Positions 23,297 through 29,581 of a stretch of 30,033 bases of DNA are shown here, one piece after another. The position numbers and the translations under genes were made by a program. The stretch spans positions 1 through 30,033 of IMG/VR virus record IMGVR_UViG_3300022937_000105, one strand, 5' to 3'. The number at the start of each line of letters is the position of its first letter. The first letter of the stretch is position 1. Under the pieces are notes generated by a model. It did no database searches, was not told the DNA's origin, and saw only the letters and a list, made by a program, of their open reading frames with translations. The stretch comes from a virus.

Positions 23297-24162
23297 TGGC
23301 TACCTACAAGTACGGGTACGGATCGGCACGTCGCAGCCTCGCCGAACTAGAAACCAACCCCAAATGGAACAAACTGCACCCCGAGTTCCGTCGTCGTCTC
23401 GTCGCCCTGTTCGACACAGCCCGCGAAGAAGGCACCGACGTAGGGATCGGCGGCGGCTACCGCTCCAGCGAACGCCAGAAAGCCATGTTCCTCTCACGGT
23501 ACGTCCAAGACCCAAACGGACGCACCCGATGGGACGGCAAACGGTGGACAAAGAAACGCGGAGTCGCATCCGCTGCCCCTCCTGGCCGTTCCTACCATGA
23601 ACCCACCGACAGCAAAGGCTGGTGCTACGCAGCAGACCTCGTCGGCGACCTCAAATGGGCGAACGCGAACGCACATCGTTTCGACCTGCTGCATTTCGCC
23701 AACGTCAACTCGGAGCCGTGGCATTTCCAACCGATCGAACTACCCAAGTCACGGTTCCGGTACACCGGCCAAGTTCTAGAAGTGTGGAACCCGCCGGCAC
23801 CCCCGAACAATTTCACCCCCGACCCCGTCCGACACATCACGAAGGATCTCGACATGCGTCTTGTCAAGCCTGCCCGACTTTACGACTCCCGCCAGAAAGA
23901 CGGCCCGTTCAAAGCGAACGAGACACGTCGTATCCGTATCGCCGATGTGTCAGCAGCGTTCGTGAACATCACAGTTGTTCCGTACGGCGGTGGTCATGTG
24001 ACAGCGTGGGATGGTGGCGACATGCCGAACGTCAGCAACGTCAACTTCTGCGACGAGGCTGTGTGTAACACGTCGTGGGTGCCGGTGTCCGACGGGCACA
24101 TCATGGTGCATGTTGCCAACGCGAAAGCCGACGTAATCATCGACCTTCAAGCGACCGCGTAG
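23296..24162 (+). CDS. Endolysin: M15-type peptidase with actinobacterial cell-surface-like C-terminal domain
   Basis: A 288-aa product. Residues ~20-150 are a zinc peptidase of the M15 (VanY/L-Ala-D-Glu or D-Ala-D-Ala peptidase) type that cuts peptidoglycan stem peptides. Seen: GIGGGYRSSERQ (R56), SYH (H101) with AAD (D114), and EPWHF (H143), the expected His/Asp/His zinc set. The H-to-D distance is 13 instead of the usual 7, because of an insertion (EPTDSKGW). After a Pro-rich linker, residues ~183-288 (MRLVKPARLYDSRQKDG, FVNITVVPYGGGHVTAWDGG, MPNVSNVNF, HIMVHVANAKADVIIDLQA) match a beta domain I know from secreted actinobacterial proteins, probably the wall-binding part. No signal peptide is present, so export depends on a holin, for which 24171 is a candidate. 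Confidence 0.85.
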   Translation: MATYKYGYGSARRSLAELETNPKWNKLHPEFRRRLVALFDTAREEGTDVGIGGGYRSSERQKAMFLSRYVQDPNGRTRWDGKRWTKKRGVASAAPPGRSYHEPTDSKGWCYAADLVGDLKWANANAHRFDLLHFANVNSEPWHFQPIELPKSRFRYTGQVLEVWNPPAPPNNFTPDPVRHITKDLDMRLVKPARLYDSRQKDGPFKANETRRIRIADVSAAFVNITVVPYGGGHVTAWDGGDMPNVSNVNFCDEAVCNTSWVPVSDGHIMVHVANAKADVIIDLQATA

Positions 24163-24170
24163 GAGCTGCC

Positions 24171-24389
24171 ATGAACCCCACCAAAATTGTTGCCCGTCTC
24201 GCCGCCACCTTCGTTGCAGCGTGCATCCCGAACGGTGCTGTCGGCATCGCCCTCGACGTGGAACTGTGGAAGGCTGCTGCCATGTCCGGCGCGGTCGCTG
24301 TCCTCGGTGTCGTGCAGGCTCTCGCCCAGTCATACCGTGACGGCGACCTGACGATCGAAGAAATCGAACAGGCTTTCGGAGAAAAGTGA
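24171..24389 (+). CDS. Holin candidate, r1t-like (72 aa)
   Basis: A TAGGAG that doubles as the endolysin stop serves as RBS, 6 bases before ATG 24171. Two hydrophobic segments are visible: IVARLAATFVAACIPNGAVG (~6-27) and AAAMSGAVAVLGVVQALAQ (~35-53), separated by a short acidic turn (LDVELW). The end is acidic (DGDLTIEEIEQAFGEK). This matches r1t-type holins, which form inner-membrane holes that release the endolysin. Position right after the endolysin supports it. A general small membrane protein is the alternative. Confidence 0.72.
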   Translation: MNPTKIVARLAATFVAACIPNGAVGIALDVELWKAAAMSGAVAVLGVVQALAQSYRDGDLTIEEIEQAFGEK

Positions 24390-24396
24390 GTCTCCG

Positions 24397-24594
24397 ATGC
24401 CAGTTTGGCTGACGATCATCCTCGCCATACTGGCACCCGGTGGTATCCTTGTCACCCTTGTTCAGTTGAAGAAGGAAAACGCGAGGGATCACGCCGCGAA
24501 CTCTGCGAAGCTGGATCGAGTCATTGAGGTTTCCGAAGACACTCGGGAACGACTCAACGATCACATCGATTACCACTTGAAGCACGGCCGCTGA
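24397..24594 (+). CDS. Small membrane protein with coiled coil, lysis-associated
   Basis: 65 aa: an N-terminal membrane segment (VWLTIILAILAPGGILVTLVQL, residues ~3-24), then a charged amphipathic helix (KENARDHAANSAKLDRVIEV, ~26-45) and a His-rich end (LNDHIDYHLKHGR). This one-TM plus coiled-coil layout beside an endolysin/holin pair is common for second holins, holin regulators or small phage membrane proteins of unknown role. It starts 7 bases after the holin-like gene. A specific function cannot be assigned. Confidence 0.6.
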   Translation: MPVWLTIILAILAPGGILVTLVQLKKENARDHAANSAKLDRVIEVSEDTRERLNDHIDYHLKHGR

Positions 24595-24611
24595 TTCCTC
24601 CCAAAGAGGAA
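24595..24611 (+). promoter_or_regulatory. Hairpin occluding the Shine-Dalgarno of the next gene
   Basis: TTCCTC (24595-24600) pairs perfectly with GAGGAA (24606-24611) around a 5-base loop. The 3' arm is most of the ribosome-binding site GAGGAAGG (24606-24613) for ATG 24620. If formed it would block initiation, so translation may depend on coupling or on an RNA-binding factor. It begins directly after the stop of the upstream gene. Confidence 0.42.
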
Positions 24612-24619
24612 GGCGACCC

Positions 24620-24805
24620 ATGCCCCAAGATGTATACCTTGACGCAGCCCATTTCTTGACTAGAGTTGTGCCCAGAGGCGCAGACGAAGCGCAGCGTCTC
24701 TGTCACATCATCAAGATATTGGAGGGACATGGGACTCGCGGAAGCACTACAGGCCGTACCGGAACCAGAACCGCTGGTGCGGTGCAGGATCTACTATCTG
24801 CGTGA
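24620..24805 (+). CDS. 61-aa hypothetical protein, overlaps the next gene
   Basis: ATG 24620 has a strong RBS (GAGGAAGG, 6-base spacer), itself in a hairpin. The first ~35 residues (YLDAAHFLTRVVPRGADEA, QRLCHIIKILEGHG) look like a genuine folded helical segment. The remainder is Thr/Gly/Arg-rich, as expected where it shares DNA with the HTH-like gene in another frame (24729-24805, 77 bases). Function unknown. The overlap is long for this compact genome, so either the gene is real with an overprinted tail or only its start is used for coupling. Confidence 0.42.
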   Translation: MPQDVYLDAAHFLTRVVPRGADEAQRLCHIIKILEGHGTRGSTTGRTGTRTAGAVQDLLSA

Positions 24806-25007
24806 AACGCTAGAAGGCGAAGACCTTCAGGTTTTCAACGACACACTCACCAAACTGGTGTCTATTCCTGGCAATGACCGTAAGAACGGCAAGTCGGGTT
24901 TGACGGCACGCTGGTTGTCGGACGTGTTGAAAGCGAACGGGCACGACATTTCGTCGTCCACGATTCAACGCCACACCGCTGGGAGGTGTACTTGTGGCGT
25001 TATCTGA
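24729..25007 (+). CDS. Small HTH-like DNA-binding protein candidate (92 aa)
   Basis: ATG 24729 follows GGAGGG at good spacing. The C-terminal part, LTARWLSDVLKANGHDISSS + TIQRHTAGRCTC (~58-90), fits a short helix-turn-helix (turn near NGH, recognition helix SSSTIQRH) ending in a CxC. I recall a similar pattern, LxxxGHxIsxxtVxRHxxGxCxC, in small actinobacteriophage proteins annotated as HTH proteins. The N-terminal ~50 residues are helical (IYYLRETLEGEDLQVFND). It may regulate transcription of the following operon, which it overlaps by 14 bases. Confidence 0.55.
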   Translation: MGLAEALQAVPEPEPLVRCRIYYLRETLEGEDLQVFNDTLTKLVSIPGNDRKNGKSGLTARWLSDVLKANGHDISSSTIQRHTAGRCTCGVI

Positions 25008-26166
25008 CGACATGAAAGCCGGCCCTCCCCCTCCGAAGAAAGAGGTGTTGGGGAAGATCGCTCACCTGTTGGAACGCAACGGGATCGATGTCGAGGAAGT
25101 CGGCAAGATTCAACGTGTCAACGTGTGGCAGGGTTTCTACAAAGATGACGAGGGGGAGGCGCACACGGTCGATATGGCTGGGTTGTCGTTCTCTCCGTCG
25201 TGGGAGGACGGCCCCGAGTGGAACCCAGTGTCCCAGTCACCGCCTGTCAAATGCTCTGTAAGGCCTCTGAAAGGCGTTGTACGCCCCGAAGGCTACAAGA
25301 CCGCTGTGATTGTCCCCGACGTACAGATCGGCTATTACAGGGCTACTGACGGCGAACTTGTCCCAACCCACGACGAGGCAGCGGTGTCGCTCTGCCTGTC
25401 AGTAATGCGGGATATCAGCCCTGACCTTGTTGTTCTTGTCGGCGACAACATCGACCTACCCGAGTTAGGTAAATACCGTACAAGCCCCGCGTTCTCTCTC
25501 ACCACCCAAGCGTCCATTGACCGGGCTGCTGTCTTCGCTGCTGAACTGCGTGCCTGCGCCCCAAACGCCGAAATCGTCTGGCTAGCCGGCAACCATGAAG
25601 AAAGGCTAGTCAACTATGTACTCGACAACGCGAAAGCTGCGTTCGGTATCCGTCGAGGCAACACTCCAGATTCTTGGCCTGTTATTAGTGTGCCTTATCT
25701 CTGCCGTTTTGACGATCATGGCATCGAGTATCTGGCTGGCTACCCTGCATCCAGCTTTTGGATCAACAACAAACTCAAAGTCATCCACGGCAACCGTGTC
25801 AAATCGAACGGGTCAACGGCGCATCAGTATCTCAACAGCGAAAGCAAGGTATCTGTTATCTACGGTCATATCCATCGCCGTGAGTGGGCTGAGAAAACCC
25901 GTGAAGATTGGGATGGCCCCAAGACGATCCTTGCGGCGTCGCCTGGAACCCTTGCCCGAACGGACGGGGCTGTCCCTTCGACTCGCGGCGGGATTGACCT
26001 CGACGGTCGCCCGTTGACGGTGGTGGAGGACTGGCAGCAAGGTTTCGCTGTCGTGTCGTATGGGGAAGGCGACGGCCAGTTCTGGTACGAACAGATCCCA
26101 ATTCACCACGGACAGACCTTCTGGCGTGGCAAACTATATAACTATGGCCCCACCGAAGGTTCCTAA
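24994..26166 (+). CDS. Calcineurin-like metallophosphoesterase
   Basis: A 390-aa product starting at GTG 24994 with GGGAGG upstream. It has the di-metal phosphoesterase motif order: PDVQ (D109, Q111), GDNID (D151, D154), AGNHEE (N200, H201, E202), VIHG (H265) and GHIH (H292, H294). Motif I has Gln where the family normally has His (DxH), a replacement seen in some subgroups and likely to change one metal site. Residues 1-100 are a separate N-terminal region (VLGKIAHLLERNGID) that could bind nucleic acid. Substrates could be DNA ends, RNA or nucleotides; nothing decides between them. Location between lysis and recombination genes suggests nucleic-acid processing. Confidence 0.85.
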   Translation: MALSDDMKAGPPPPKKEVLGKIAHLLERNGIDVEEVGKIQRVNVWQGFYKDDEGEAHTVDMAGLSFSPSWEDGPEWNPVSQSPPVKCSVRPLKGVVRPEGYKTAVIVPDVQIGYYRATDGELVPTHDEAAVSLCLSVMRDISPDLVVLVGDNIDLPELGKYRTSPAFSLTTQASIDRAAVFAAELRACAPNAEIVWLAGNHEERLVNYVLDNAKAAFGIRRGNTPDSWPVISVPYLCRFDDHGIEYLAGYPASSFWINNKLKVIHGNRVKSNGSTAHQYLNSESKVSVIYGHIHRREWAEKTREDWDGPKTILAASPGTLARTDGAVPSTRGGIDLDGRPLTVVEDWQQGFAVVSYGEGDGQFWYEQIPIHHGQTFWRGKLYNYGPTEGS

Positions 26167-26407
26167 GCCGAAACGCTCCGCGAAGTACTACCGGGACAAC
26201 CCAGAAGCACGACGTAAGAAAGCGGAGTACGACACAAAGTTCCAGTCGAAGCCGTCTCAGAAGAAGGCGAAACGGGAACGCGCCAAGTTCCGTCGCGAGA
26301 AGGGTGTGATGGGCAAGGGCGGTAAGGATGCGTCGCATACACGATCCGGTGGGATGGTGTTGGAGAACGCATCGAAGAACCGTGCCCGCAACAGGGGGAA
26401 GAAATGA
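26144..26407 (+). CDS. Highly basic conserved phage protein (87 aa)
   Basis: ATG 26144 overlaps the phosphoesterase by 23 bases. MAPPKVPKPKRSAKYYRDNP, EARRKKAEYDTKFQSKPSQK, KAKRERAKFRREKGVMGKGG, KDASHTRSGGMVLENASKNR, ARNRGKK: more than a third of residues are Lys/Arg. The combination YYRxNPEARxKKxxYDxxF, GKDxSHTxxG and SKNRxRNRG is one I recognise from many phage genomes as a conserved small protein of unknown function. The high positive charge suggests nucleic-acid contact. It has a different sequence from the basic trio at 18517-19088. Confidence 0.65.
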   Translation: MAPPKVPKPKRSAKYYRDNPEARRKKAEYDTKFQSKPSQKKAKRERAKFRREKGVMGKGGKDASHTRSGGMVLENASKNRARNRGKK

Positions 26408-26508
26408 GCGAGGCTGTGTACGAGTGCGTGCGGTGCGGTGCCATCGTTGTTGGTGGCCGTAAATGCTCTGCGTGTGGCGGCAAACTGATCCCGTACGAGC
26501 CGTTCTGA
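26404..26508 (+). CDS. 34-aa zinc-ribbon micro-protein
   Basis: This ORF starts in the previous stop (ATGA) and ends in the next start (TGATG). MSEAVYECVRCGAIVVGGRK + CSACGGKLIPYEPF is a minimal CxxC-x10-CxxC zinc ribbon with almost no other sequence. The gapless overlaps on both sides and the intact knuckles support a real gene. Function unknown; perhaps a subunit of a larger nucleic-acid or protease complex. Confidence 0.65.
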   Translation: MSEAVYECVRCGAIVVGGRKCSACGGKLIPYEPF

Positions 26509-26825
26509 TGGGCGAATCTGTCTACGACGAAGACGACGAGACGTGGCCGATTGTCGTTTGTCAATGGCGTGACGCTGCATCGGGTGGCGAGGGTGGCTGG
26601 GTCGACACCGCTACCTACGACCCCCAAGAAACCCATGTGTTGACGGTCGGCTGGGTGTGGCCTCAATGCTTAGAAGGTCACCTGACGATCGTGTCGTCCG
26701 TTATCGGCATCCCGAACGATCCTGACACCGTCGGCGAGATCACCCATGTGCCGCTGGAGAACGTCTGCTCGGTGTACTCGCTCGCAGCTCACCTGCCGGT
26801 CAACTGGTTTGACGAGAACTTTTAG
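26508..26825 (+). CDS. Small hypothetical phage protein (105 aa)
   Basis: ATG 26508 overlaps the zinc-ribbon stop. The sequence is acidic and beta-rich: ETWPIVVCQWRDAASGG, EGGWVDTATYDP, HVLTVGWVWPQCLEGHLTIV, GEITHVPLENVCSVYSL. This arrangement (WxDAxxxGGWVD, VGWV, ITxxPxxxV) looks like a family of small beta-barrel-like phage proteins found among early genes, without known role. It is the last gene before the promoter at 26828. Confidence 0.58.
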   Translation: MGESVYDEDDETWPIVVCQWRDAASGGEGGWVDTATYDPQETHVLTVGWVWPQCLEGHLTIVSSVIGIPNDPDTVGEITHVPLENVCSVYSLAAHLPVNWFDENF

Positions 26826-26827
26826 AC

Positions 26828-26857
26828 TTGACACGCTGTCACACCCTCCTGTAATAC
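26828..26857 (+). promoter_or_regulatory. Sigma70-type promoter for the recombination operon
   Basis: TTGACA (26828-26833) is a perfect -35, followed after 18 bases by TAATAC (26852-26857) as -10, preceded by TG. The predicted start is near 26864, giving a ~24-base leader with a strong RBS (AGGAGG at 26877-26882, 5 bases before ATG 26888). It is the only consensus-like host promoter in the window, consistent with early or middle expression by unmodified host polymerase. Confidence 0.75.
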
Positions 26858-26887
26858 TGTAGCCAACCCGCTACACAGGAGGAACCT

Positions 26888-27853
26888 ATGGGTGCAACCA
26901 TCATCAAACCGCTGCACGGCAGCATGGAATGGCTGAAGCTCCGCCACCGGGACGACACCGGCTGGCCGGTCGTGTCCGCATCAGACGCAGCAGCAGTCCA
27001 CGGCGAGCACCGTTTCAAAACGAAATACGGCCTCGGCATCGACAAGCTGGCCGACGAACCAACGGTCACCGAAACGAACCGTGCGATGGAACGCGGCAAC
27101 CGCCTAGAAGCCACCCTGCTGAACTGGGTTGGCGACGAAATCGGCGAACGAGTGTTCCACCCTGACCGCATGTACGTCTTCCAAGAACGCGGCGCGTCAA
27201 TGGTCGCCACCCTCGACGGGTACATCGGCAACAACCCGTTCCTACCCGACGCCATCGTAGAAATCAAAACCTACTCCGGTGTGTTCGACCCTGACGGCGA
27301 CTACGGCGACGGATACGGCCCCCTGCCGGCCTACTGGCATTGGCAAGGCGTACAGCAGTCGTTGTGCTGCGACACCGACGAGGTGATCTGGGGCGTGTTC
27401 GACAGCACCCTCGATCTAAAGATCTACCGTCAGTACGTCACCGAGGTAGATCGTGGACGGCACATCGCAGCGGTCGCAGATTTCTGCCGGAACATCGCTG
27501 TCGGGTTCCTTCCCGATGATTGGCAGGCGAACTACAACGACTTCGCATCGAAGCCTGTCAGCGAACATGTTGCTGATCTAACCGATCTGTCATCGGTAAT
27601 CGCCCAGTTGCGCGAGGTACAGGCAGAGAAGCGTGAACTCAACGAACGTGAGGACGAGCTGAAAGCCAATTTGGCGGCAGCGATGGATGGTGCTACTGTT
27701 GGCACCGTAGACGGCCAGGAGGTGGTCACATGGAAGCAACAGTCACGGATCTCCTTCGACGCGAAGCGGTTCGCCTCGGAGCATCCCGATCTACACAAGC
27801 AATACCAAACCAGCAGCACCTACAGGGTGATGCGAACGAAAGGAACCAAGTAA
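26888..27853 (+). CDS. YqaJ-type / lambda Exo-like recombination exonuclease
   Basis: A 321-aa product with a PD-(D/E)xK nuclease core in the YqaJ arrangement: WLKLRHRDDTGWPVVSASDA (~15-34), AMERGNRLEATLLNWV (~66-81), VATLDGYI (D110), VEIKTYSG (E125, K127), then WHWQGVQQSLCC (Q153, Q156) and VIWGVFDS. These enzymes resect one strand of linear duplex DNA and hand it to an annealing protein. Residues ~225-275 are a coiled coil (REVQAEKRELNEREDELKAN), followed by a short domain (GTVDGQEVVTWKQQ), both usual at the C-terminus of this family. The next gene overlaps it by one base and is the expected annealing partner. Confidence 0.88.
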   Translation: MGATIIKPLHGSMEWLKLRHRDDTGWPVVSASDAAAVHGEHRFKTKYGLGIDKLADEPTVTETNRAMERGNRLEATLLNWVGDEIGERVFHPDRMYVFQERGASMVATLDGYIGNNPFLPDAIVEIKTYSGVFDPDGDYGDGYGPLPAYWHWQGVQQSLCCDTDEVIWGVFDSTLDLKIYRQYVTEVDRGRHIAAVADFCRNIAVGFLPDDWQANYNDFASKPVSEHVADLTDLSSVIAQLREVQAEKRELNEREDELKANLAAAMDGATVGTVDGQEVVTWKQQSRISFDAKRFASEHPDLHKQYQTSSTYRVMRTKGTK

Positions 27854-28494
27854 TGGAAGACAAACTGGCAACCATCTTCGACAAGTACGGGTCACCTGAC
27901 CCGAAGTACATCGAACATCTGCCGAAGGGCGGCACAACCCTGGACTTCATCGGTCATGCGCGTATCACGCAATGGCTGTTGGAGATCGACCCGCTGTGGA
28001 CTATCGAGCCGGTCGCGTTCGATGAGGGCGGTCTGCCTGCCCGTGTGAAGCACGGCAACATGGTGCAAGCAGGGTTCTGGATGACTGTGTGCGGTCACCG
28101 CCGATACTGTGTCGGCTCTGTCGAGGATCGCAAACCAGACATCGGTAAAGAACTGTTGTCGGACGCGATCCGTAACGGCGCGATGCGTTTCGGACTGGCA
28201 CTCGACCTATGGTCAAAGCTTCCTCTCGGTGAGGAACCTGCACAGCCCGCACCCGTCAAGAAGACCGTGAAGAAGACCGCAGCGAAGAAGACTGCTGCAC
28301 CAGCACCCGAGGTGTCCGACGACGAACTTGTCGATCCGGCCACCATCGGAAAATTCAAGGCAGCGTGTGACCTCAACGGTCTGTCACAAGATGAGGTCGC
28401 CCAACACGCCGGCGTGAACCTCAACCACGTCACCCTCGGCGACATGGATGCCCTCCGTGCGTCGTTCAAAACCCTGAAGGAGCAACTGTCATGA
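27853..28494 (+). CDS. Single-strand annealing protein, Rad52/ERF-like
   Basis: A 213-aa product; ATG 27853 overlaps the exonuclease stop (TAATG) with AAAGGAA upstream. Residues ~20-122 (LPKGGTTLDFIGHARITQWL, EIDPLWTIEPVAF, FWMTVCGHRRYCVGSVED, KELLSDAIRNGAMRFGLALD, LWSK) match the annealing core found in actinobacteriophage Rad52/ERF-like recombinases. The DAxRNxAMRFGxALDLW helix is the clearest signature. Then come a Lys/Ala/Pro linker (VKKTVKKTAAKKTAA, ~135-150), probably DNA-binding, and a small helical C-terminal domain. It would anneal strands produced by the exonuclease during recombination and repair. Confidence 0.8.
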   Translation: MEDKLATIFDKYGSPDPKYIEHLPKGGTTLDFIGHARITQWLLEIDPLWTIEPVAFDEGGLPARVKHGNMVQAGFWMTVCGHRRYCVGSVEDRKPDIGKELLSDAIRNGAMRFGLALDLWSKLPLGEEPAQPAPVKKTVKKTAAKKTAAPAPEVSDDELVDPATIGKFKAACDLNGLSQDEVAQHAGVNLNHVTLGDMDALRASFKTLKEQLS

Positions 28495-28886
28495 ACAACA
28501 TCACGGTCACAGGCAACGTGGGGCGCGACCCCGAACTGAAGTACAGCAACGCCGGTATGGCAATCCTCAAGTTCTCTGTTGCGGACACCCGCAACAAGGG
28601 CGACGAGAAAGTCACCCAATGGTGGAATATTGTCTGTTTCAAGGAACTCGCAGAGAATGTTGCTGCGTCGATTGGTAAGGGCACCCGTGTCCAGGTGATC
28701 GGCAAGGTGCAACGCGAGAAGTACGAAGACAAGGAAGGTAACGAGCGTGAGCGCATCGAGATCCTTGCTGACGATGTTGGCATCTCGTTGCGTTGGGAAC
28801 CTGCCGGCGAGTCCGCTCCTGTGCGGGGCGAGCCTGTGCTGCGTGGCGCACTCATCGTGACAGACCCGAGCGAGGAACCATTCTGA
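28491..28886 (+). CDS. ssb: Single-stranded DNA-binding protein
   Basis: 131 aa, starting with an ATGA overlap and AAGGAG eight bases upstream. The classic bacterial-type OB fold is visible: NNITVTGNVGRDPELKYSNA (1-21), AILKFSVADTRN, VTQWWNIVCFKELAENVAAS, KGTRVQVIGKVQREKYEDKE, and a C-terminal tail ending DPSEEPF, the acidic tip that recruits partner proteins. It coats ssDNA and works with the exonuclease/annealing pair just upstream. The length is short for SSB because the Gly-rich linker is reduced. Confidence 0.93.
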   Translation: MNNITVTGNVGRDPELKYSNAGMAILKFSVADTRNKGDEKVTQWWNIVCFKELAENVAASIGKGTRVQVIGKVQREKYEDKEGNERERIEILADDVGISLRWEPAGESAPVRGEPVLRGALIVTDPSEEPF

Positions 28887-28889
28887 GCG

Positions 28890-29036
28890 ATGGGCAAAGA
28901 CACCAAAGAATGGCATTGCGCCGTCTGCGGGCAACGCCTCACAACCCACCGCAAAATCATCGGCAAACCAGTCCACACCTGCGCGGCACGACCGGGGAAA
29001 CGCCGATGGGAACTTGATGAGGTGACCCATGTCTAA
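28890..29036 (+). CDS. 48-aa zinc-finger protein
   Basis: ATG 28890 is four bases after the SSB stop; the ORF overlaps the next gene by eight bases. MGKDTKEWHCAVCGQRL, TTHRKIIGKPVHTCAARPG, KRRWELDEVTHV contains CxxC (C10, C13) with H20, H29 and C31 as further ligands, followed by a basic RPGKRRW. This looks like a small treble-clef or zinc-finger domain that could bind DNA. Its place between SSB and a junction nuclease suggests a role in recombination. Confidence 0.62.
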   Translation: MGKDTKEWHCAVCGQRLTTHRKIIGKPVHTCAARPGKRRWELDEVTHV

Positions 29037-29373
29037 GAACAAGGCCAAAGGCACAGCGTTTGAAACAGACATCGTCCGTTACCTGCGCGAGTTCGGGTTC
29101 CCGTATGCGGAACGTCGTGCCCTCTCGGGAGTCCACGATTTGGGTGACATCACGGGCACACCAGGACTCGTCTGGGAGTGCAAGAACCATCAGACCCTGA
29201 AACTGTCTGAATGGCTCACCGAAACAGAAGTGGAACGCTTCAACGCAGGAGCCGACTACGGGATACTTGTGGCGAAACGGCGTGGTAAAAGCTACCCCGG
29301 CGAACAGTATGCGATAATGACACTCAGTTCATTAGTCCAACTGTTAGTCGAGGCCGGCTATGGCGTACCGTGA
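29029..29373 (+). CDS. Holliday-junction-resolvase-like PD-(D/E)xK nuclease
   Basis: A 114-aa product. KGTAFETDIVRYLREFG (E12), AERRALSGVHDLGDI (D40) and GLVWECKNHQTLKLSEWL (E50, K52) give the E-D-ExK order of archaeal-Hjc/RecB-like small nucleases. In phages these cleave branched recombination or replication intermediates before packaging. The fold length is normal. RBS GAGGTGA lies just before ATG 29029. It ends in an unusual junction: its last 14 bases also hold the starts of two further ORFs in the other two frames (29360 and 29370). Confidence 0.8.
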   Translation: MSKNKAKGTAFETDIVRYLREFGFPYAERRALSGVHDLGDITGTPGLVWECKNHQTLKLSEWLTETEVERFNAGADYGILVAKRRGKSYPGEQYAIMTLSSLVQLLVEAGYGVP

Positions 29374-29581
29374 AACCTATTACCCTGCTGGTGAGCATGG
29401 TCTCCATGTTTACCGTGGGTTGCGGTCAGGCTACGACGATCCCCTCATCGGCACCTGTGTGGACGCTCCCCGCGACGGAAGCAACTACGACTACCTCTGC
29501 CCCACCTGTGGACGTTACAAACCCTGTAAACATCATTGCCCCAAGTGCGGTAGAAGACTCCCCTGCGTCTTCCACAACTAG
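29360..29581 (+). CDS. 73-aa double-zinc-knuckle protein, overprinted with the lipoprotein gene
   Basis: ATG 29360 has GAGG at 29350-29353 at good spacing. The N-terminus YRETYYPAGEHGLHVYRGLR, then DPLIGTCVDAPRDGSNYDYL, is followed by CPTCGRYKPCKHHCPKCGRR + LPCVFHN: three CxxC/CxC-type clusters with His, enough for one or two zinc ions. Such a dense, well-spaced ligand set is unlikely in a random frame. It shares 212 bases (29370-29581) with the start of the lipoprotein gene in another frame. Function unknown; nucleic-acid binding or a ribbon subunit is most likely. Confidence 0.58.
   Translation: MAYRETYYPAGEHGLHVYRGLRSGYDDPLIGTCVDAPRDGSNYDYLCPTCGRYKPCKHHCPKCGRRLPCVFHN

Noticed and set aside
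28095-29072. 325-aa open frame on the - strand
   Set aside because: It runs opposite the annealing protein, SSB and zinc-finger genes, which have clear conserved motifs. It is His/Cys/Phe-rich as expected for an antisense shadow, and no other gene here is on the - strand.
29308-29318. TATGCGATAAT as an internal promoter for the lipoprotein/WhiB genes
   Set aside because: The extended -10 resemblance is moderate, no -35 is visible and it lies inside the resolvase-like gene; insufficient support.
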